Shown: positions 9,641-20,900 of the stretch, piece by piece
How positions within the stretch are numbered: position 1 is the stretch's first letter
Layout of the letters: each line of letters begins with the position of its first letter
Source of the DNA: Flavobacterium johnsoniae
Lineage (GTDB): Bacteria; Bacteroidota; Bacteroidia; Flavobacteriales; Flavobacteriaceae
Direction: 5' to 3'
Length of the DNA: 64,000 bases
NCBI RefSeq assembly: GCF_030388325.1
Contig: NZ_CP103794.1
Span: forward strand, 372,001-436,000
Program-made: the position numbers and the translations under genes
Notes under the pieces: generated by a model
The model's database searches: none
Seen by the model: the letters and a program-made list of their open reading frames with translations, nothing else
What the model was told of the DNA's origin: nothing

Positions 9641-10465
9641 TTATTTCTTTCTACGTTCTACGATATACTTGTTACTCGGGTTTTTCTTAGAACGAGTTCT
9701 GTAACCTTTAGCTGGCAATCCGTTTCTTGAACGTGGGTGCCCTCCAGAAGAACGTCCTTCACCACCTCCCATAGGGTGATCAACTGGGTTCATCGCTACT
9801 GGTCTAGTTCTAGGTCTTCTTCCTAACCATCTTGTTCTACCTGCTTTTCCAGACACAACTAATTGGTGGTCAGAGTTTGAAACAGCTCCAATTGTAGCCG
9901 AACAAGTTAACAAGATTAATCTTGTTTCTCCAGATGGCATTTTAATTGTAGCGTATTTCCCGTCTCTTGCCATTAACTGAGCAAAAGTTCCAGCTGAACG
10001 AGCAATAACTGCTCCTTGTCCTGGACGTAACTCAATACAAGATATAACAGTTCCAAGAGGAATTCTGCTTAAAGGTAAAGTATTACCGATTTCTGGTTGA
10101 GATTCTGGACCAGAAACTAATTTCTGACCAACTTTCAATCCGTTTTGTGCGATAATATAAGTTTTCTCTCCATCAGCATAAGCTAATAAAGCGATAAACG
10201 CAGTACGATTTGGATCGTATTCGATTGATTTCACTGTAGCTGGAATTCCATCTTTAGTTCTTTTGAAATCAATAATACGATATCTCTGCTTGTGACCACC
10301 ACCCGTATAACGCATGGTCATCTTTCCTTGACTATTTCTACCTCCAGAGTTTTTTATCGGCGCTATCAAAGAGCGTTCCGGCTTATCAGTTGTAATAGCG
10401 TCATAACCATTCACAACTCTAAATCGCTGACCCGGGGTAATAGGTTTTAATTTTCTTACTGACAT
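9641..10465 (-). CDS. rplB: 50S ribosomal protein L2
   Basis: Core 23S rRNA-binding protein next to the peptidyl transferase centre. The 274 residues hold the OB-like and SH3-like domains and the C-terminal loop [21 protein letters not shown], whose histidine matches the conserved residue tied to activity in E. coli L2. The basic C-terminus ends KYIVERRKK. Confidence 0.98.
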   Translation of the reverse strand: MSVRKLKPITPGQRFRVVNGYDAITTDKPERSLIAPIKNSGGRNSQGKMTMRYTGGGHKQRYRIIDFKRTKDGIPATVKSIEYDPNRTAFIALLAYADGEKTYIIAQNGLKVGQKLVSGPESQPEIGNTLPLSRIPLGTVISCIELRPGQGAVIARSAGTFAQLMARDGKYATIKMPSGETRLILLTCSATIGAVSNSDHQLVVSGKAGRTRWLGRRPRTRPVAMNPVDHPMGGGEGRSSGGHPRSRNGLPAKGYRTRSKKNPSNKYIVERRKK

Positions 10466-10474
10466 TTTTCTATC

Positions 10475-10765
10475 TTAGATATTGTTGTAAAAATCAATTG
10501 TTTCTCCTTCTTGTACTTGTACAATTGCTTTTTTATAAGCATTTGTCTTTCCACTGATTAAACCACTTTTAGTGTATTTAGTAGATCTATCTGGTCTCAC
10601 ATTCATTGTGTTAACAGAAACGATAGTTACTCCATAAGCAGCTTCAACAGCTTTCTTAATTTCAACTTTGTTTGCTTTTCTGTCTACAACGAATCCGAAG
10701 CGGTTTAGAACTTCACTTTCTTTGGTTACTTTTTCCGTTACTATAGGTCTGATAATGATGCTCAT
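10475..10765 (-). CDS. rplW: 50S ribosomal protein L23
   Basis: Exit-site protein that serves as the docking point for trigger factor and SRP. The 96 residues begin MSIIIRPIVTEKVTKESE. They contain the hallmark IVTEK and NKVEIKKAVEAAYGV, with the C-terminal strand AIVQVQEGETIDFY. It lies 7 nt after rplD. Confidence 0.97.
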   Translation of the reverse strand: MSIIIRPIVTEKVTKESEVLNRFGFVVDRKANKVEIKKAVEAAYGVTIVSVNTMNVRPDRSTKYTKSGLISGKTNAYKKAIVQVQEGETIDFYNNI

Positions 10766-10772
10766 ATTCCTA

Positions 10773-11402
10773 TTATTTACTTAAATTTTCTTCAATTAAC
10801 TCTAAAGAACCTTCCAAAAGCACTAAATTATTAGCGTTTAATATTGCGTAAGTGCTTAATTCTGAGCTAGTTACGACGTTAGAAGCCTTTAAATTGCGTG
10901 ACGACAAATATACATTTTTATTTGACTCACCCAACACGAATAGAGATTTTTTATTTTCTAACCCTAAAGCTTTCAAAACGTTAATGAAATTTTTAGTGTT
11001 TGGCACTTCAAAATTAAAGTCTTCAAGAACTACAATGTTTGACTCTTTTGCTTTAATTGAGAAAGCTGATTTTCTAGCCAATCTTTTCAAGTTTTTATTC
11101 AATTTAAATGAATAACTTCTTGGTCTTGGTCCGAAAACTGTTCCTCCACCTTTAAACAAAGGATTCTTAACACTTCCTGCACGAGCAGTACCAGTTCCTT
11201 TTTGTTTTTTAATCTTACGCGTACTTCCAGTTACTTCAGCTCTTTCTTTAGCTTTATGAGTACCTTGTCTTTGATTAGCAAGATATTGCTTAACATCAAG
11301 ATATACAGCGTGATTGTTTGGCTCAATTGCGAATACTGAATCAGAAAGTTGAACTTTTCTACCAGTATCTTTTCCGTTGAAATCTAATACTTTTACTTCC
11401 AT
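10773..11402 (-). CDS. rplD: 50S ribosomal protein L4
   Basis: Large-subunit protein with an extended loop in the exit tunnel; in E. coli it represses its own operon. The 209 residues start [20 protein letters not shown]. An in-frame upstream start would run 15 codons into rplC and matches no L4, so this ATG is preferred. The tunnel loop region is recognisable ([22 protein letters not shown], with PLF as an unusual detail). Start and rplC stop overlap as TAATG, suggesting coupled translation. Confidence 0.97.
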   Translation of the reverse strand: MEVKVLDFNGKDTGRKVQLSDSVFAIEPNNHAVYLDVKQYLANQRQGTHKAKERAEVTGSTRKIKKQKGTGTARAGSVKNPLFKGGGTVFGPRPRSYSFKLNKNLKRLARKSAFSIKAKESNIVVLEDFNFEVPNTKNFINVLKALGLENKKSLFVLGESNKNVYLSSRNLKASNVVTSSELSTYAILNANNLVLLEGSLELIEENLSK

Positions 11403-12019
11403 TACTTCTGAATGATTACGTAAGAGTTTTTGTGACCAGGAACACATCCTTTAACAACAAGTAGATTCTTTTCAGCAACTACTTTTAAAACTCTAAGGTT
11501 TTGAACTTTTACATTTTCTCCTCCCATTCTTCCAGCCATACGCATTCCTTTGAATACTCTAGACGGATAAGAAGAAGCTCCTACAGAACCTGGCGCTCTT
11601 AAACGGTTGTGCTGACCATGAGTAGCTTGTCCAACACCACCAAAACCGTGACGTTTAACAACACCTTGGAAACCTTTACCTTTAGATACACCTTGTACAT
11701 CCACAAATTCTCCTTCTTCAAAAATAGAAACATCAATAAGATCTCCTAATTTTTGTTCAGTTGCAAAATCTTGAAATTCAACGACTTTTTTCTTAGCAAC
11801 AGTTCCAGCTTTTTTAAAGTGACCTAAAGCCGCTTTAGTAGAATGTTTCTCGTTTTTGTCATCGAAACCAAGTTGCAACGCTTCATACCCGTCAACCTCG
11901 TTGGTTCTGACTTGGGTAACAACACACGGCCCAGCTTCGATTACTGTACAAGGAATATTTTTCCCGTTTTCGTCGAAAATGCTAGTCATGCCGATTTTTT
12001 TACCAATTAACCCAGACAT
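11402..12019 (-). CDS. rplC: 50S ribosomal protein L3
   Basis: One of the first proteins to bind 23S rRNA; its long loop reaches the peptidyl transferase centre. The 205 residues begin [20 protein letters not shown]. The loop [19 protein letters not shown] holds the glutamine that is methylated in E. coli. It is the first gene of the S10 block here, because rpsJ lies upstream of a terminator and promoter. Confidence 0.98.
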   Translation of the reverse strand: MSGLIGKKIGMTSIFDENGKNIPCTVIEAGPCVVTQVRTNEVDGYEALQLGFDDKNEKHSTKAALGHFKKAGTVAKKKVVEFQDFATEQKLGDLIDVSIFEEGEFVDVQGVSKGKGFQGVVKRHGFGGVGQATHGQHNRLRAPGSVGASSYPSRVFKGMRMAGRMGGENVKVQNLRVLKVVAEKNLLVVKGCVPGHKNSYVIIQK

Positions 12020-12088
12020 AAATATTAATTATTAATTACTAAAATTCCCTTCAATTTGAAAATAACAGAAATTTCCAAACAGGGAGTG

Positions 12089-12120
12089 CAAAAGTAGATA
12101 TTAAAATTGAATAAACCAAA
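12089..12120 (-). promoter_or_regulatory. promoter of the rplC-led S10/spc operon
   Basis: Minus-strand TACTTTTG (12089-12096) matches the Bacteroidota -7 box TAnnTTTG, with TTTG (12117-12120) 20 nt upstream as the -33 box. Both boxes are perfect. It lies about 70 nt before rplC, downstream of the rpsJ terminator, so it should restart transcription of the ribosomal cluster. The start site should be near 12084. Confidence 0.85.
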
Positions 12121-12370
12121 CAGTTATAAAAATTAAATCGCTCATTATCAAAATCCAAGCTCCAAACAACTATTAAAAACAAATTAATTCGCCTTAATTT
12201 TTAAAACATTTTTTAAAAGTTTCAAACTATTCGAGCTTAACATTTAATTAATAAAACCACAACAAAAAACATCGTCACCGCCTTAAAACAAAGGAATTTA
12301 CACAAATCCGCAGCTAACTTAAGCTCTAAAAATCTCAATATTATCACCACCAAAACAACCTTTTTTAAAA
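12121..12370. other. AT-rich spacer with no gene seen
   Basis: Part of the 405-nt gap between rplC and rpsJ. Apart from the promoter on its rplC side and the terminator on its rpsJ side, it shows only AT-rich sequence with A-runs and no convincing open reading frame. A binding site or upstream element for the strong ribosomal promoter is possible but nothing specific is seen. Confidence 0.6.
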
Positions 12371-12412
12371 CAAAAAAAAGCGAGACATTTCTGACTCGCT
12401 TTTTATATAAAA
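12370..12412 (-). terminator. intrinsic terminator after rpsJ
   Basis: The plus strand reads AAAAAGCGAG, a short loop, then CTCGCTTTTT: a 10-bp stem. On the minus strand it begins about 14 nt after the rpsJ stop and is followed by a run of U. It ends the rpsL-rpsG-fusA-rpsJ transcript, at least in part. Confidence 0.85.
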
Positions 12413-12424
12413 AATATAATAAAA

Positions 12425-12730
12425 TTATACTTTAATCTCAACTTCAACTCCACTTGGCAATTCAAGTTTCATTAAAGCGTCAATAGTTTTAGATGAAGAT
12501 GAATAAATATCAATCAATCTCTTGTATGACATTACTTCAAATTGCTCTCTCGCTTTTTTGTTAACGTGCGGAGAACGCAATACAGTGAAAAGTTTTTTGT
12601 GAGTTGGCAACGGAATTGGACCTGTCACAACTGCTCCAGTAGTTTTTACTGTTTTTACGATCTTTTCAGCAGATTTATCTACCAACATGTGATCGTAAGA
12701 TTTTAGTTTTATTCTGATTTTTTGACTCAT
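12425..12730 (-). CDS. rpsJ: 30S ribosomal protein S10
   Basis: Head protein of the 30S subunit that also joins NusB in antitermination complexes. The 101 residues start [20 protein letters not shown] and contain [29 protein letters not shown] in two recognisable halves. It sits 10 nt after fusA, so here it belongs to the str transcript. Although rplC is the next gene, a terminator and promoter lie between them. Confidence 0.98.
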
Positions 12731-12740
12731 TTTCTTAAAA

Positions 12741-14897
12741 TTAAGCGTTACCTTTTGCTTTTTTGATTACCTCTTCTGAAATATTAGAAGGTGTTTCTGC
12801 ATAGTGAGAAAACTCCATTGTTGAAGTTGCTCTACCAGAAGACAATGTTCTTAATGTAGTAACATAACCAAACATTTCTGATAAAGGCACGTCAGCTTTA
12901 ATAGTTTTAGCACCATTTCTGTCACCCATATCATTAACCTGACCTCTACGACGGTTCAAGTCACCTACGATATCACCCATGTTTTCTTCAGGAGTAATAA
13001 CTTCGATTTTCATGATAGGCTCAAGAATAACAGCTCCAGCAGCACGTCCTGACTCTTTATAACCCATTCTAGCAGCTAATTCAAAAGAAAGAGCATCAGA
13101 ATCCACAGGGTGGAAAGATCCGTCTAATAAAGTCACTTTTAAACTATCAACAGCATATCCAGCTAATGGACCTGTTTTCATAGCTTCACGGAAACCTTTT
13201 TCAACAGCAGGGATATATTCCTTAGGAACGTTACCACCTTTTACCTCATTCACAAACTGTAATCCTACAGGAACTTTACCATCAACTTCATCAGCAGGCT
13301 CGATTCTAAATACGATATCACCGAATTTACCACGACCTCCAGATTGTTTTTTGTAAGTTTCTCTATGTTGAGCAGATCTTGTAAACGCTTCTTTATATTC
13401 TACTTGAGGCTCACCTTGATTAACCTCTACTTTAAACTCACGTTTCATACGATCAACTAAGATATCTAAGTGAAGCTCACCCATACCAGAAATAATAGTT
13501 TGACCAGAAGCCTCATCAGTTCTAACAGTAAATGTCGGATCTTCCTCAGCTAATTTAGCTAAAGCCATACCCATTTTATCAACGTCAGCTTTAGTTTTAG
13601 GCTCAATAGCAATACCAATTACCGGCTCTGGGAATTTCATAGATTCCAAAATAATTGGATTCTTTTCATCACACAAAGTATCTCCAGTTTTAATATCTTT
13701 AAATCCTACAGCAGCTCCAATATCTCCAGCCTCAATAAATTCGATTGGATTTTGTTTGTTAGCGTGCATTTGGTAGATACGAGAAATTCTCTCTTTGTTA
13801 CCAGAACGAGTATTTAAAACATAAGAACCAGCATCTAAACGTCCAGAGTAAGCACGGAAGAAAGCCAAACGACCTACGAATGGGTCAGTAGCAATTTTAA
13901 ACGCTAAAGCAGCAAACGGCTCTTTTACATCTGGGCGACGTAAGATTTTAGTTTGATCTTCTTCTAATAATTCAGCATCATCAGGGTGAATTCCTTCAAT
14001 ACCTTCTTTATCCAATGGAGATGGTAAATACTTACAAACAGCATCTAACATAAATTGAACTCCTTTGTTTTTAAAAGAAGAACCAGCAAGCATAGGAATG
14101 ATTGCCATATCGATAGTAGCTGCTCTTAATGCATTGTTGATTTCGTCCTCTGTAATAGAGTTTTCATCTTCCATGTATTTATCTAAAAGATTCTCATCAT
14201 AAGTTGCAATCTCTTCGATAAGGATAGAACGGTAGTGTTTTACATCATCAACCATATCAGCAGGGATATCAACGATATCAAAAGTAGCTCCTTGAGTTTC
14301 ATCATGCCATACAATAGCTTGATTTTTCACCAAGTCAACAATACCTTTAAAATCTGCTTCATCACCAATAGGCAAAGTAATTGCAACCGCATTCGATTTC
14401 AACATATCTTTAACCTGTCCGCATACAGCTAAAAAGTTAGCACCTTGACGGTCCATTTTGTTTACGAATCCCATACGAGGAACTCTATATTGATCAGCAA
14501 GTCTCCAGTTAGTTTCTGATTGAGGCTCAACACCATCAACAGCACTAAACAAGAAAACCAAACCATCAAGTACACGCAGAGAACGGTTTACCTCTACAGT
14601 AAAGTCAACGTGTCCAGGAGTATCAATAATATTAAAGTGGTAAGGCAATGATTCTGGAAGAACTTTACCTTGCTCTGTTGGAAAATTCCAAGTACAAGTT
14701 GTAGCAGCAGAAGTAATTGTAATACCTCTTTCTTGCTCTTGTGCCATCCAGTCCATTGTTGCAGCACCATCGTGTACCTCACCAATTTTGTGTGATTTTC
14801 CAGTGTAAAAAAGAATACGCTCAGTTGTTGTTGTTTTACCAGCATCAATGTGAGCAGCGATCCCGATATTTCTTGTATATTTTAAATCTCTAGCCAT
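12741..14897 (-). CDS. fusA: elongation factor G
   Basis: GTPase that drives ribosomal translocation and, with RRF, recycling. The 718 residues show the P-loop [14 protein letters not shown] (residues 15-28), the switch region [19 protein letters not shown], and NKMD near residue 146. The later EF-G domains follow, ending in [13 protein letters not shown]. It lies between rpsG and rpsJ as in other str operons. The length and the [14 protein letters not shown] region fit the ordinary translocating EF-G. Confidence 0.98.
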   Translation of the reverse strand: MARDLKYTRNIGIAAHIDAGKTTTTERILFYTGKSHKIGEVHDGAATMDWMAQEQERGITITSAATTCTWNFPTEQGKVLPESLPYHFNIIDTPGHVDFTVEVNRSLRVLDGLVFLFSAVDGVEPQSETNWRLADQYRVPRMGFVNKMDRQGANFLAVCGQVKDMLKSNAVAITLPIGDEADFKGIVDLVKNQAIVWHDETQGATFDIVDIPADMVDDVKHYRSILIEEIATYDENLLDKYMEDENSITEDEINNALRAATIDMAIIPMLAGSSFKNKGVQFMLDAVCKYLPSPLDKEGIEGIHPDDAELLEEDQTKILRRPDVKEPFAALAFKIATDPFVGRLAFFRAYSGRLDAGSYVLNTRSGNKERISRIYQMHANKQNPIEFIEAGDIGAAVGFKDIKTGDTLCDEKNPIILESMKFPEPVIGIAIEPKTKADVDKMGMALAKLAEEDPTFTVRTDEASGQTIISGMGELHLDILVDRMKREFKVEVNQGEPQVEYKEAFTRSAQHRETYKKQSGGRGKFGDIVFRIEPADEVDGKVPVGLQFVNEVKGGNVPKEYIPAVEKGFREAMKTGPLAGYAVDSLKVTLLDGSFHPVDSDALSFELAARMGYKESGRAAGAVILEPIMKIEVITPEENMGDIVGDLNRRRGQVNDMGDRNGAKTIKADVPLSEMFGYVTTLRTLSSGRATSTMEFSHYAETPSNISEEVIKKAKGNA

Positions 14898-14908
14898 TTC
14901 TTTACGAA

Positions 14909-15385
14909 TTAAAATCTAAAGTGAGAGAATGCTTTATTAGCTTCTGCCATTTTGTGAGTATCCATTCTTTTCTTAACCGCAGCACCTTCTTCTTTAGCCG
15001 CAGCTAAACACTCAGAAGCTAAACGTTGTGCCATAGATTTCTCATTTCTTCTTCTTGAATAAAGTATCAACCACTTCATTGCCATAGAAATTTTTCTGTC
15101 TGGACGAATTTGCATTGGAATTTGGAATGTTGCTCCACCAACTCTACGGCTACGTACTTCTACGTGAGGCATAACGTTTGTTAAAGCATCTTTCCAGATC
15201 TCTAATGAAGTTTTCTCATCATTTTGCTTTTTAGTTTCGATGATATCAATAGCATCATAAAATACTTTAAAAGCTGTAGATTTCTTACCATCCCACATTA
15301 AGTTGTTCACAAAACGTGTTACTAATTGGTCATTAAACCTTGGATCCGGTAAAAGTGGTCTTTTCTTTGCCGCTCTTTTTCTCAT
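14909..15385 (-). CDS. rpsG: 30S ribosomal protein S7
   Basis: Primary binder of the 16S 3' domain that organises the head and sits by the E site. The 158 residues contain [20 protein letters not shown], the conserved [17 protein letters not shown] loop, and a C-terminal tail ending KAFSHFRF. It follows rpsL by 24 nt. Confidence 0.98.
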   Translation of the reverse strand: MRKRAAKKRPLLPDPRFNDQLVTRFVNNLMWDGKKSTAFKVFYDAIDIIETKKQNDEKTSLEIWKDALTNVMPHVEVRSRRVGGATFQIPMQIRPDRKISMAMKWLILYSRRRNEKSMAQRLASECLAAAKEEGAAVKKRMDTHKMAEANKAFSHFRF

Positions 15386-15409
15386 GTCTTTTTCTTAAAA
15401 GTTTTTAAA

Positions 15410-15793
15410 TTACTTTTTTGCTTCTTTTGGGCGTTTAGCACCGTACTTAGATCTTCTTTGCGTTCTTCCTGCAACACCTGACGTATCAAGCGCTCCACGA
15501 ACGATGTGATATCTAACACCTGGTAAATCTTTTACCCTTCCACCTCTAACTAATACTATCGAGTGCTCTTGTAAATTGTGTCCTTCTCCAGGGATGTAAG
15601 CATTCACCTCATTACCATTTGTCAAACGCACACGCGCAACTTTACGCATTGCAGAGTTTGGTTTTTTTGGTGTAGTAGTGTAAACACGCGTACAAACCCC
15701 TCTTCTTTGAGGACAAGAATCTAAAGCAACCGATTTACTCTTCTTAGTTATCTGAGTTCTTCCTGTTCTTACTAATTGTTGAATTGTTGGCAT
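15410..15793 (-). CDS. rpsL: 30S ribosomal protein S12
   Basis: Decoding-centre protein that controls accuracy. The 127 residues have [30 protein letters not shown] and [15 protein letters not shown]. The lysines in TPKKPNS (43 and 44) and in RVKDLPG, where streptomycin-resistance changes usually fall, are the ordinary residues. It is the first gene of the str transcript, about 53 nt after a textbook promoter. Confidence 0.98.
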
Positions 15794-15846
15794 AATTAAT
15801 ACTAAAAATTATTATGTTTATTAAATTCCCGCTTTTTACGGGGTTG

Positions 15847-15877
15847 CAAATGTATAAAATATTTTTCACTATACAAA
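15847..15877 (-). promoter_or_regulatory. promoter of the rpsL-rpsG-fusA-rpsJ operon
   Basis: Minus-strand TACATTTG (15847-15854) and TTTG (15874-15877) with 19 nt between them match the Bacteroidota -7 and -33 boxes perfectly. The next gene in that direction is rpsL. The divergent BamA-like gene starts 93 nt away on the other side. Confidence 0.88.
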
Positions 15878-15969
15878 CGTTAAATCATTAATTTTCAATA
15901 ACATTATTTATATGTATGATTTAACAAAGAAACATATGATATTTGCTTAACATTTAATAAACAAATCAA

Positions 15970-17670
15970 TTGCAACCGAAACAATTACTATATATACTGT
16001 TTTTTCTCCTAGGCTCAAAATGTTTTGGACAATCTTTCTATTTAAACATCAAAGGAACAAATGAAAAACAAAACCAAACCATAGATTCTGTAAATTACAA
16101 TAAAGCCCATACGAACTTAAAATCGCTTACCAACGAAATTGCCTCAGTCGCCGAAAAGCTCACAAAACAAGGCTACCTCGACATTATTACAATAGAGAAT
16201 CGCAAAATTAACGACAGTTCTTTTACCGCTATTTTTGACCTAAAAACGAGAATAAAAACTATACATATATATATAGGTACAAATAACATATTTTTTGATA
16301 CCAAAAAAACACCAAAAGACAGCTTAATTATTCCTTATTCTGATTTAGAAAATTTATTAAATCGAGAAATTGAAAATAAAGAAAAAGAAGGTTTTGCTTT
16401 TTCAAAAATAAAACTAGCAAACATCAAAAGAAAAAACTCAACAATTTATGCTGATTTAATTTTAGATTCTGAAAAAAAAAGAATCCTGAATTCAATTATT
16501 CTAAATCATACAGATTCGAAAGATTTTTTTCCAAAAGGTGCATTAAAACAATTAAATAAAAAATACACAAACAAAACATTCAACCAAGAAGCCATTAAAA
16601 ATTTACATAGCGACATAAATAGCTTCGATTTTATTTCACAGACAAAATATCCAGAAATATTATTCACAACAGACTCGACCAAAGTATACACTTACATAGA
16701 AAAAAGAAAGGCAAACACTTTTGATGGTTATATAGGATTTTCGAATGATGAAAATAAAAAACTTAATCTAAATGGCTATGTCGACATTTCGCTTGTAAAC
16801 ACATTACGTGCTGGTGAAAAATTTTCTCTTTATTGGAAAAGTGACGGCAATCAGCAAAAGACTTTCAACACTAAAATTGAAATTCCGTATTTATTTCAAT
16901 CTCCAATCGGAATAAAGGCACAATTAAACATCTTTAAACAAGACAGCACTTTTCAAAACACAAAAACAGATATTAATTTAGGCTATTATTTAAATTACAA
17001 TTCCAAACTTTATCTTGGATACCAATCGACAGAATCAAGCGACATTCAAAACACAAACAATTCGACATTAAGCGACTTCAATAATTCGTACATTACTACC
17101 TCGTATGATTTTCAGAAAAGCGATTTTGAAAATACAATATTCTTCAACAAAGCATTTATCGCCGCTTCTTTTGGTTTTGGAAATCGAACTACAAACAATT
17201 CAATTGAAACAGCCGGCAAAAGCAACCAGTTTTTTACAAATCTAAATTTGAAGTATAATTTCGAATTAAATTCTAAGAATTTCATTAACATAAATTCACA
17301 GAATATTTTCTTAAAAAGCAAAAACTATATTTCAAATGAATTATTTCGTTTTGGAGGAATGAATTCTATTAGAGGATTTTTGGAAAACAGCCTCCAAGCG
17401 AACTTCGCAACAATGATTTTAACAGAATATCGTTACCTGATATCCCAAACTTTCTACATCAACTCTATTTTAGATTATTCACTTTACCAAGATCAAACCA
17501 GCATTTCAAATAAGAACAACATTAAAAAATTATTAGGAATAGGCATTGGCGCAACAATTCAGACAACGAGCGGAATTTTGCGCATAAACCTCAGTAACGG
17601 CGGAGAAAACACCACAAATTTACAATTTTATAACACTATCGTAAACATAAGCTATAATGTGAAGTTTTAG
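15970..17670 (+). CDS. BamA/TamA-family (Omp85) outer membrane protein, TTG start
   Basis: Predicted outer-membrane beta-barrel of the Omp85 group, which inserts or exports proteins. A signal peptide covers about residues 1-21 (LLYILFFLLGSKCFGQ). The next about 200 residues look like POTRA-type periplasmic domains, and the barrel follows, with an FRFGGMNSIRGF-type motif near residue 455-470 and a terminal phenylalanine as barrels usually have. In-frame TAA lies 9 nt before the TTG and no methionine occurs early in the protein, so TTG is the only start that keeps the signal peptide. At 566 residues it is shorter than BamA. Its exact partner and cargo are unknown. Confidence 0.75.
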   Translation: MQPKQLLYILFFLLGSKCFGQSFYLNIKGTNEKQNQTIDSVNYNKAHTNLKSLTNEIASVAEKLTKQGYLDIITIENRKINDSSFTAIFDLKTRIKTIHIYIGTNNIFFDTKKTPKDSLIIPYSDLENLLNREIENKEKEGFAFSKIKLANIKRKNSTIYADLILDSEKKRILNSIILNHTDSKDFFPKGALKQLNKKYTNKTFNQEAIKNLHSDINSFDFISQTKYPEILFTTDSTKVYTYIEKRKANTFDGYIGFSNDENKKLNLNGYVDISLVNTLRAGEKFSLYWKSDGNQQKTFNTKIEIPYLFQSPIGIKAQLNIFKQDSTFQNTKTDINLGYYLNYNSKLYLGYQSTESSDIQNTNNSTLSDFNNSYITTSYDFQKSDFENTIFFNKAFIAASFGFGNRTTNNSIETAGKSNQFFTNLNLKYNFELNSKNFININSQNIFLKSKNYISNELFRFGGMNSIRGFLENSLQANFATMILTEYRYLISQTFYINSILDYSLYQDQTSISNKNNIKKLLGIGIGATIQTTSGILRINLSNGGENTTNLQFYNTIVNISYNVKF

Positions 17671-17961
17671 CAAAAATCAAAAAAGACACCTCCAATATCT
17701 AAGCATTTAGCAAGCAATAACAGTTTTAACACTCACATTCAACAACTGCTTTATCAATAGTTAGAAGTTTTCTCATTTTTTTAACATTGATTTGTATTAC
17801 CAACAAAATAAACAGTATTGCAATGAAAAATTATGACTTATATAGCAAAATACGCAACAAAAGTTAAATTAACATAATTAGAAGGTAAAAAAAACGACAA
17901 TAAGCTAGGATACTTAACAAAAAATTAAGATTTTTGCCACACTAATTCAAAATATTTAAAA

Positions 17962-20900
17962 ATGAAACTAAAGTTCAATGGATTCTTAGCACTCCTTTTA
18001 GTGCTATTTGCGCAAATTTCGTTCGCGCAAGAAAGAGCGGTTTCTGGAACAGTTTCTGACAATGCGGGAATGCCTTTACCAGGCGTGAGCGTATTAGTAA
18101 AAGGAACTAAAACAGGAACTCAAACAGACTTTGATGGTAAATACACTATTAAAGCATCTCCAAACCAAGTGTTGGTATTCACCTATATTGGAATGAAGAG
18201 CCAAGAGAAAGCCGCTAGTTCTACTTCGGTAAATGTTCAATTAAAAGATGACTCAGTTGAACTTGAAGGTGTAGTCGTGACAGCTTTAGGTATCAAAAGA
18301 TCTGAAAAATCACTTGGTTACGCAGTATCAAAAGTAAGTTCAGAAGAAATTGGAAGATCTGGAGAACAAAACGTTGTACAGGCATTAGCAGGAAAAGCAG
18401 CCGGTGTTCAAGTAATTGGATCTGGAGGTACACCTGGAGCATCTAGTAAAATCATTATTAGAGGTGTTAACACAATTACAGGTACATCTGACCCACTTAT
18501 CGTTGTTGACGGTGTGCCAATTGATAACAGCACTACTCAAACAACTGCAGGTGACAACCCATTTAATGCAAACTTATCTGGTATCAATAACTCAAACAGA
18601 GCTTTAGATATCAATCCAGATGATATCGAAAGCGTATCGGTTCTTAAAGGACCTGCAGCAGCTGCATTATACGGTGAAAGAGCTGGTAACGGTGTAATTT
18701 TGTATACTACTAAAAAAGGTAAAGCTGGAAGAGGTCTAGGAATAGATTTCTCAACTTCAATGGCGATTGATAAAGTAAGCCAATTGCCTGCAAGACAAAA
18801 CAAATATGTTCAAGGAACAAGCGCAACTGCAACTGCAATTAATCCTAATACACCTCAAAGCTGGGGACCTGCTGCATCTACTCTTGGAGCACCAATGTAT
18901 GACAACGTAGGAAACTTTTTCCAAGAAGGTTTAACATATACCAACAATATCTCATTTCATGGAGGTGATGACAGAGCTACTTATAGAGCTTCCTATGGTA
19001 ATGTAACACAGACAGGTATGATTCCTGAAACAGGTCTTAAAAGAAACACTTTAAGAGTTGTTGGAGATTTAAAACTAAATGACCAATGGAAAACTGGTGG
19101 TAGCTTACAATACACACATACTACTAACACATTGGCTCAGAACGGAAGTAACGTTTCTGGTGTAATGTTAAGTTTATTGCGTTCAGTAGGAAGTTACGAC
19201 TTAAGAAACTACAAAGATGCTGAAGGAAACAATAAAAACTACTTTGCTTCTTATGACAACCCTTATTTTACAGTAAATGAAAACCCGGCTACAAGTGACG
19301 TAAACCGTGTTTTTGGAAATATGTTCTTAACTTACTCACCTGCTGAATGGTTATCTTTAACAGCAAAAGGAGGAATTGATGCATACTCAGATTATCGTAA
19401 ACAAATATTTGCTATTTCATCAAACGGAGACAATCTAGCAGGTATCGGAGAAGTTGCTTTTAATAACATCAATAGTAAAGAATTCTATGGAGATTTTATC
19501 GCAACAGGTTTACTTCCATTAAAAACTGATTGGTTAAAAATTAACTATACTGCTGGTCTTAACTTACGTTCTTCTCAAAGTACAGACGTATTTTCAAGAG
19601 GAAAAGAGCTTGCAGTAAGAGGTGTTTACAACTTATCAAATGCAACACAATTATATACTTCTAACGCTGAACAGAATATAATGTCAAGAGCATTATTTGG
19701 ACAGTTAGAATTTGACATTAAAGATCAGCTTTTCGTAACTGGTTCTGTTAGAAAAGAATGGTCTTCAACTTATGGTACAAATGCAAATAGCGCAATATTC
19801 CCTGCTGCTTCTGCTTCATGGGTGCTATCAAATAGTTTTACACTTCCAGAAGCTGTTAGTTTTGCAAAATTAACTTATGCTTATGGTGAAGTGGGTATTG
19901 CTCCTAGACCTTACCAAACAATTAGTACTTTCACACAGCCATTCATGACCGACGGTTTTACTGATGGTCTTAGTTTCCCTTATAACGGAGTTAACGGTAT
20001 GGCGCCATCTGGAGGATTAGGAAACCAGGATTTAAAACCTGAAAGAGTAGTTGGACACGAAGTAGGTTTAAGCACTAAGTTCTTAGACAGCCGTTTATCA
20101 TTAGATGTGAATGCATATTATAAAACATCTAAAGACCTTTTAATCACTCTACCATTACCACAATCAAGTGGATTTGCTTCTGTTTATCAAAATGCTGCAG
20201 AGTTAGTGAATAAAGGTGTAGAGGTAGAATTAGCATATGACATTTTTGCAAAAAGCAGTCCATTTCAGTGGAATGTAAACCTAAACTGGTCTAAAAACGA
20301 AAATGAAGTAACTGATATCTCTGGTAACTTAACTGAAATATCAATTGAATCTGCTTTTGGATCAATTGGATACTATGCTGTTAAAGGACAACCATTAGGA
20401 AGTTTCTACGGAAGAAAATGGGCTCGTGATGAAAATGGTAACAAAATCATCGGTAGTGATGGTTTAGCTGTTATTGCTGACGAGATTGGAAACTTAGGTA
20501 ATTCAGCTCCAAAATGGACAGGAGGTATTAGAAATACTTTCTCTTACAAAAGAGTAACTTTATCAGGATTACTAGACTTCAGACATGGTGGTGCTGTATA
20601 TAATGGAACTTTAGCAAGATTGCACAACTTTGGTGTGTCTGCAGAATCTGGGGACAGAGAGCGTACATACGTTATAGACGGTGTATTAGCTAATGGTACT
20701 CCAAACAATATTCCTATTAGTGCAAAAGATTACTACCAAAAATTCCTTGGAGATGGTGGTGGAGCTGAAGAGCAAGCTGTAACAGATGTAAACTGGATAA
20801 GACTTCGTGATGTAACTTTGAGTTACGATTTCAACGTAAAAAGATTCACAGCTATTAGTAACGCTCAAGTTTCGTTCACAGGAAGAAATTTATGGTTGAA

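Noticed and set aside
10852..11115. Open frame on the plus strand within rplD
   Set aside because: It is the antisense shadow of a highly conserved ribosomal gene, has no promoter and matches no family.
17881..17961. SusC promoter from TTAAGATTTTTG
   Set aside because: The TA and TTTG parts are too far apart for TAnnTTTG and no -33 TTTG fits; not listed as a feature.
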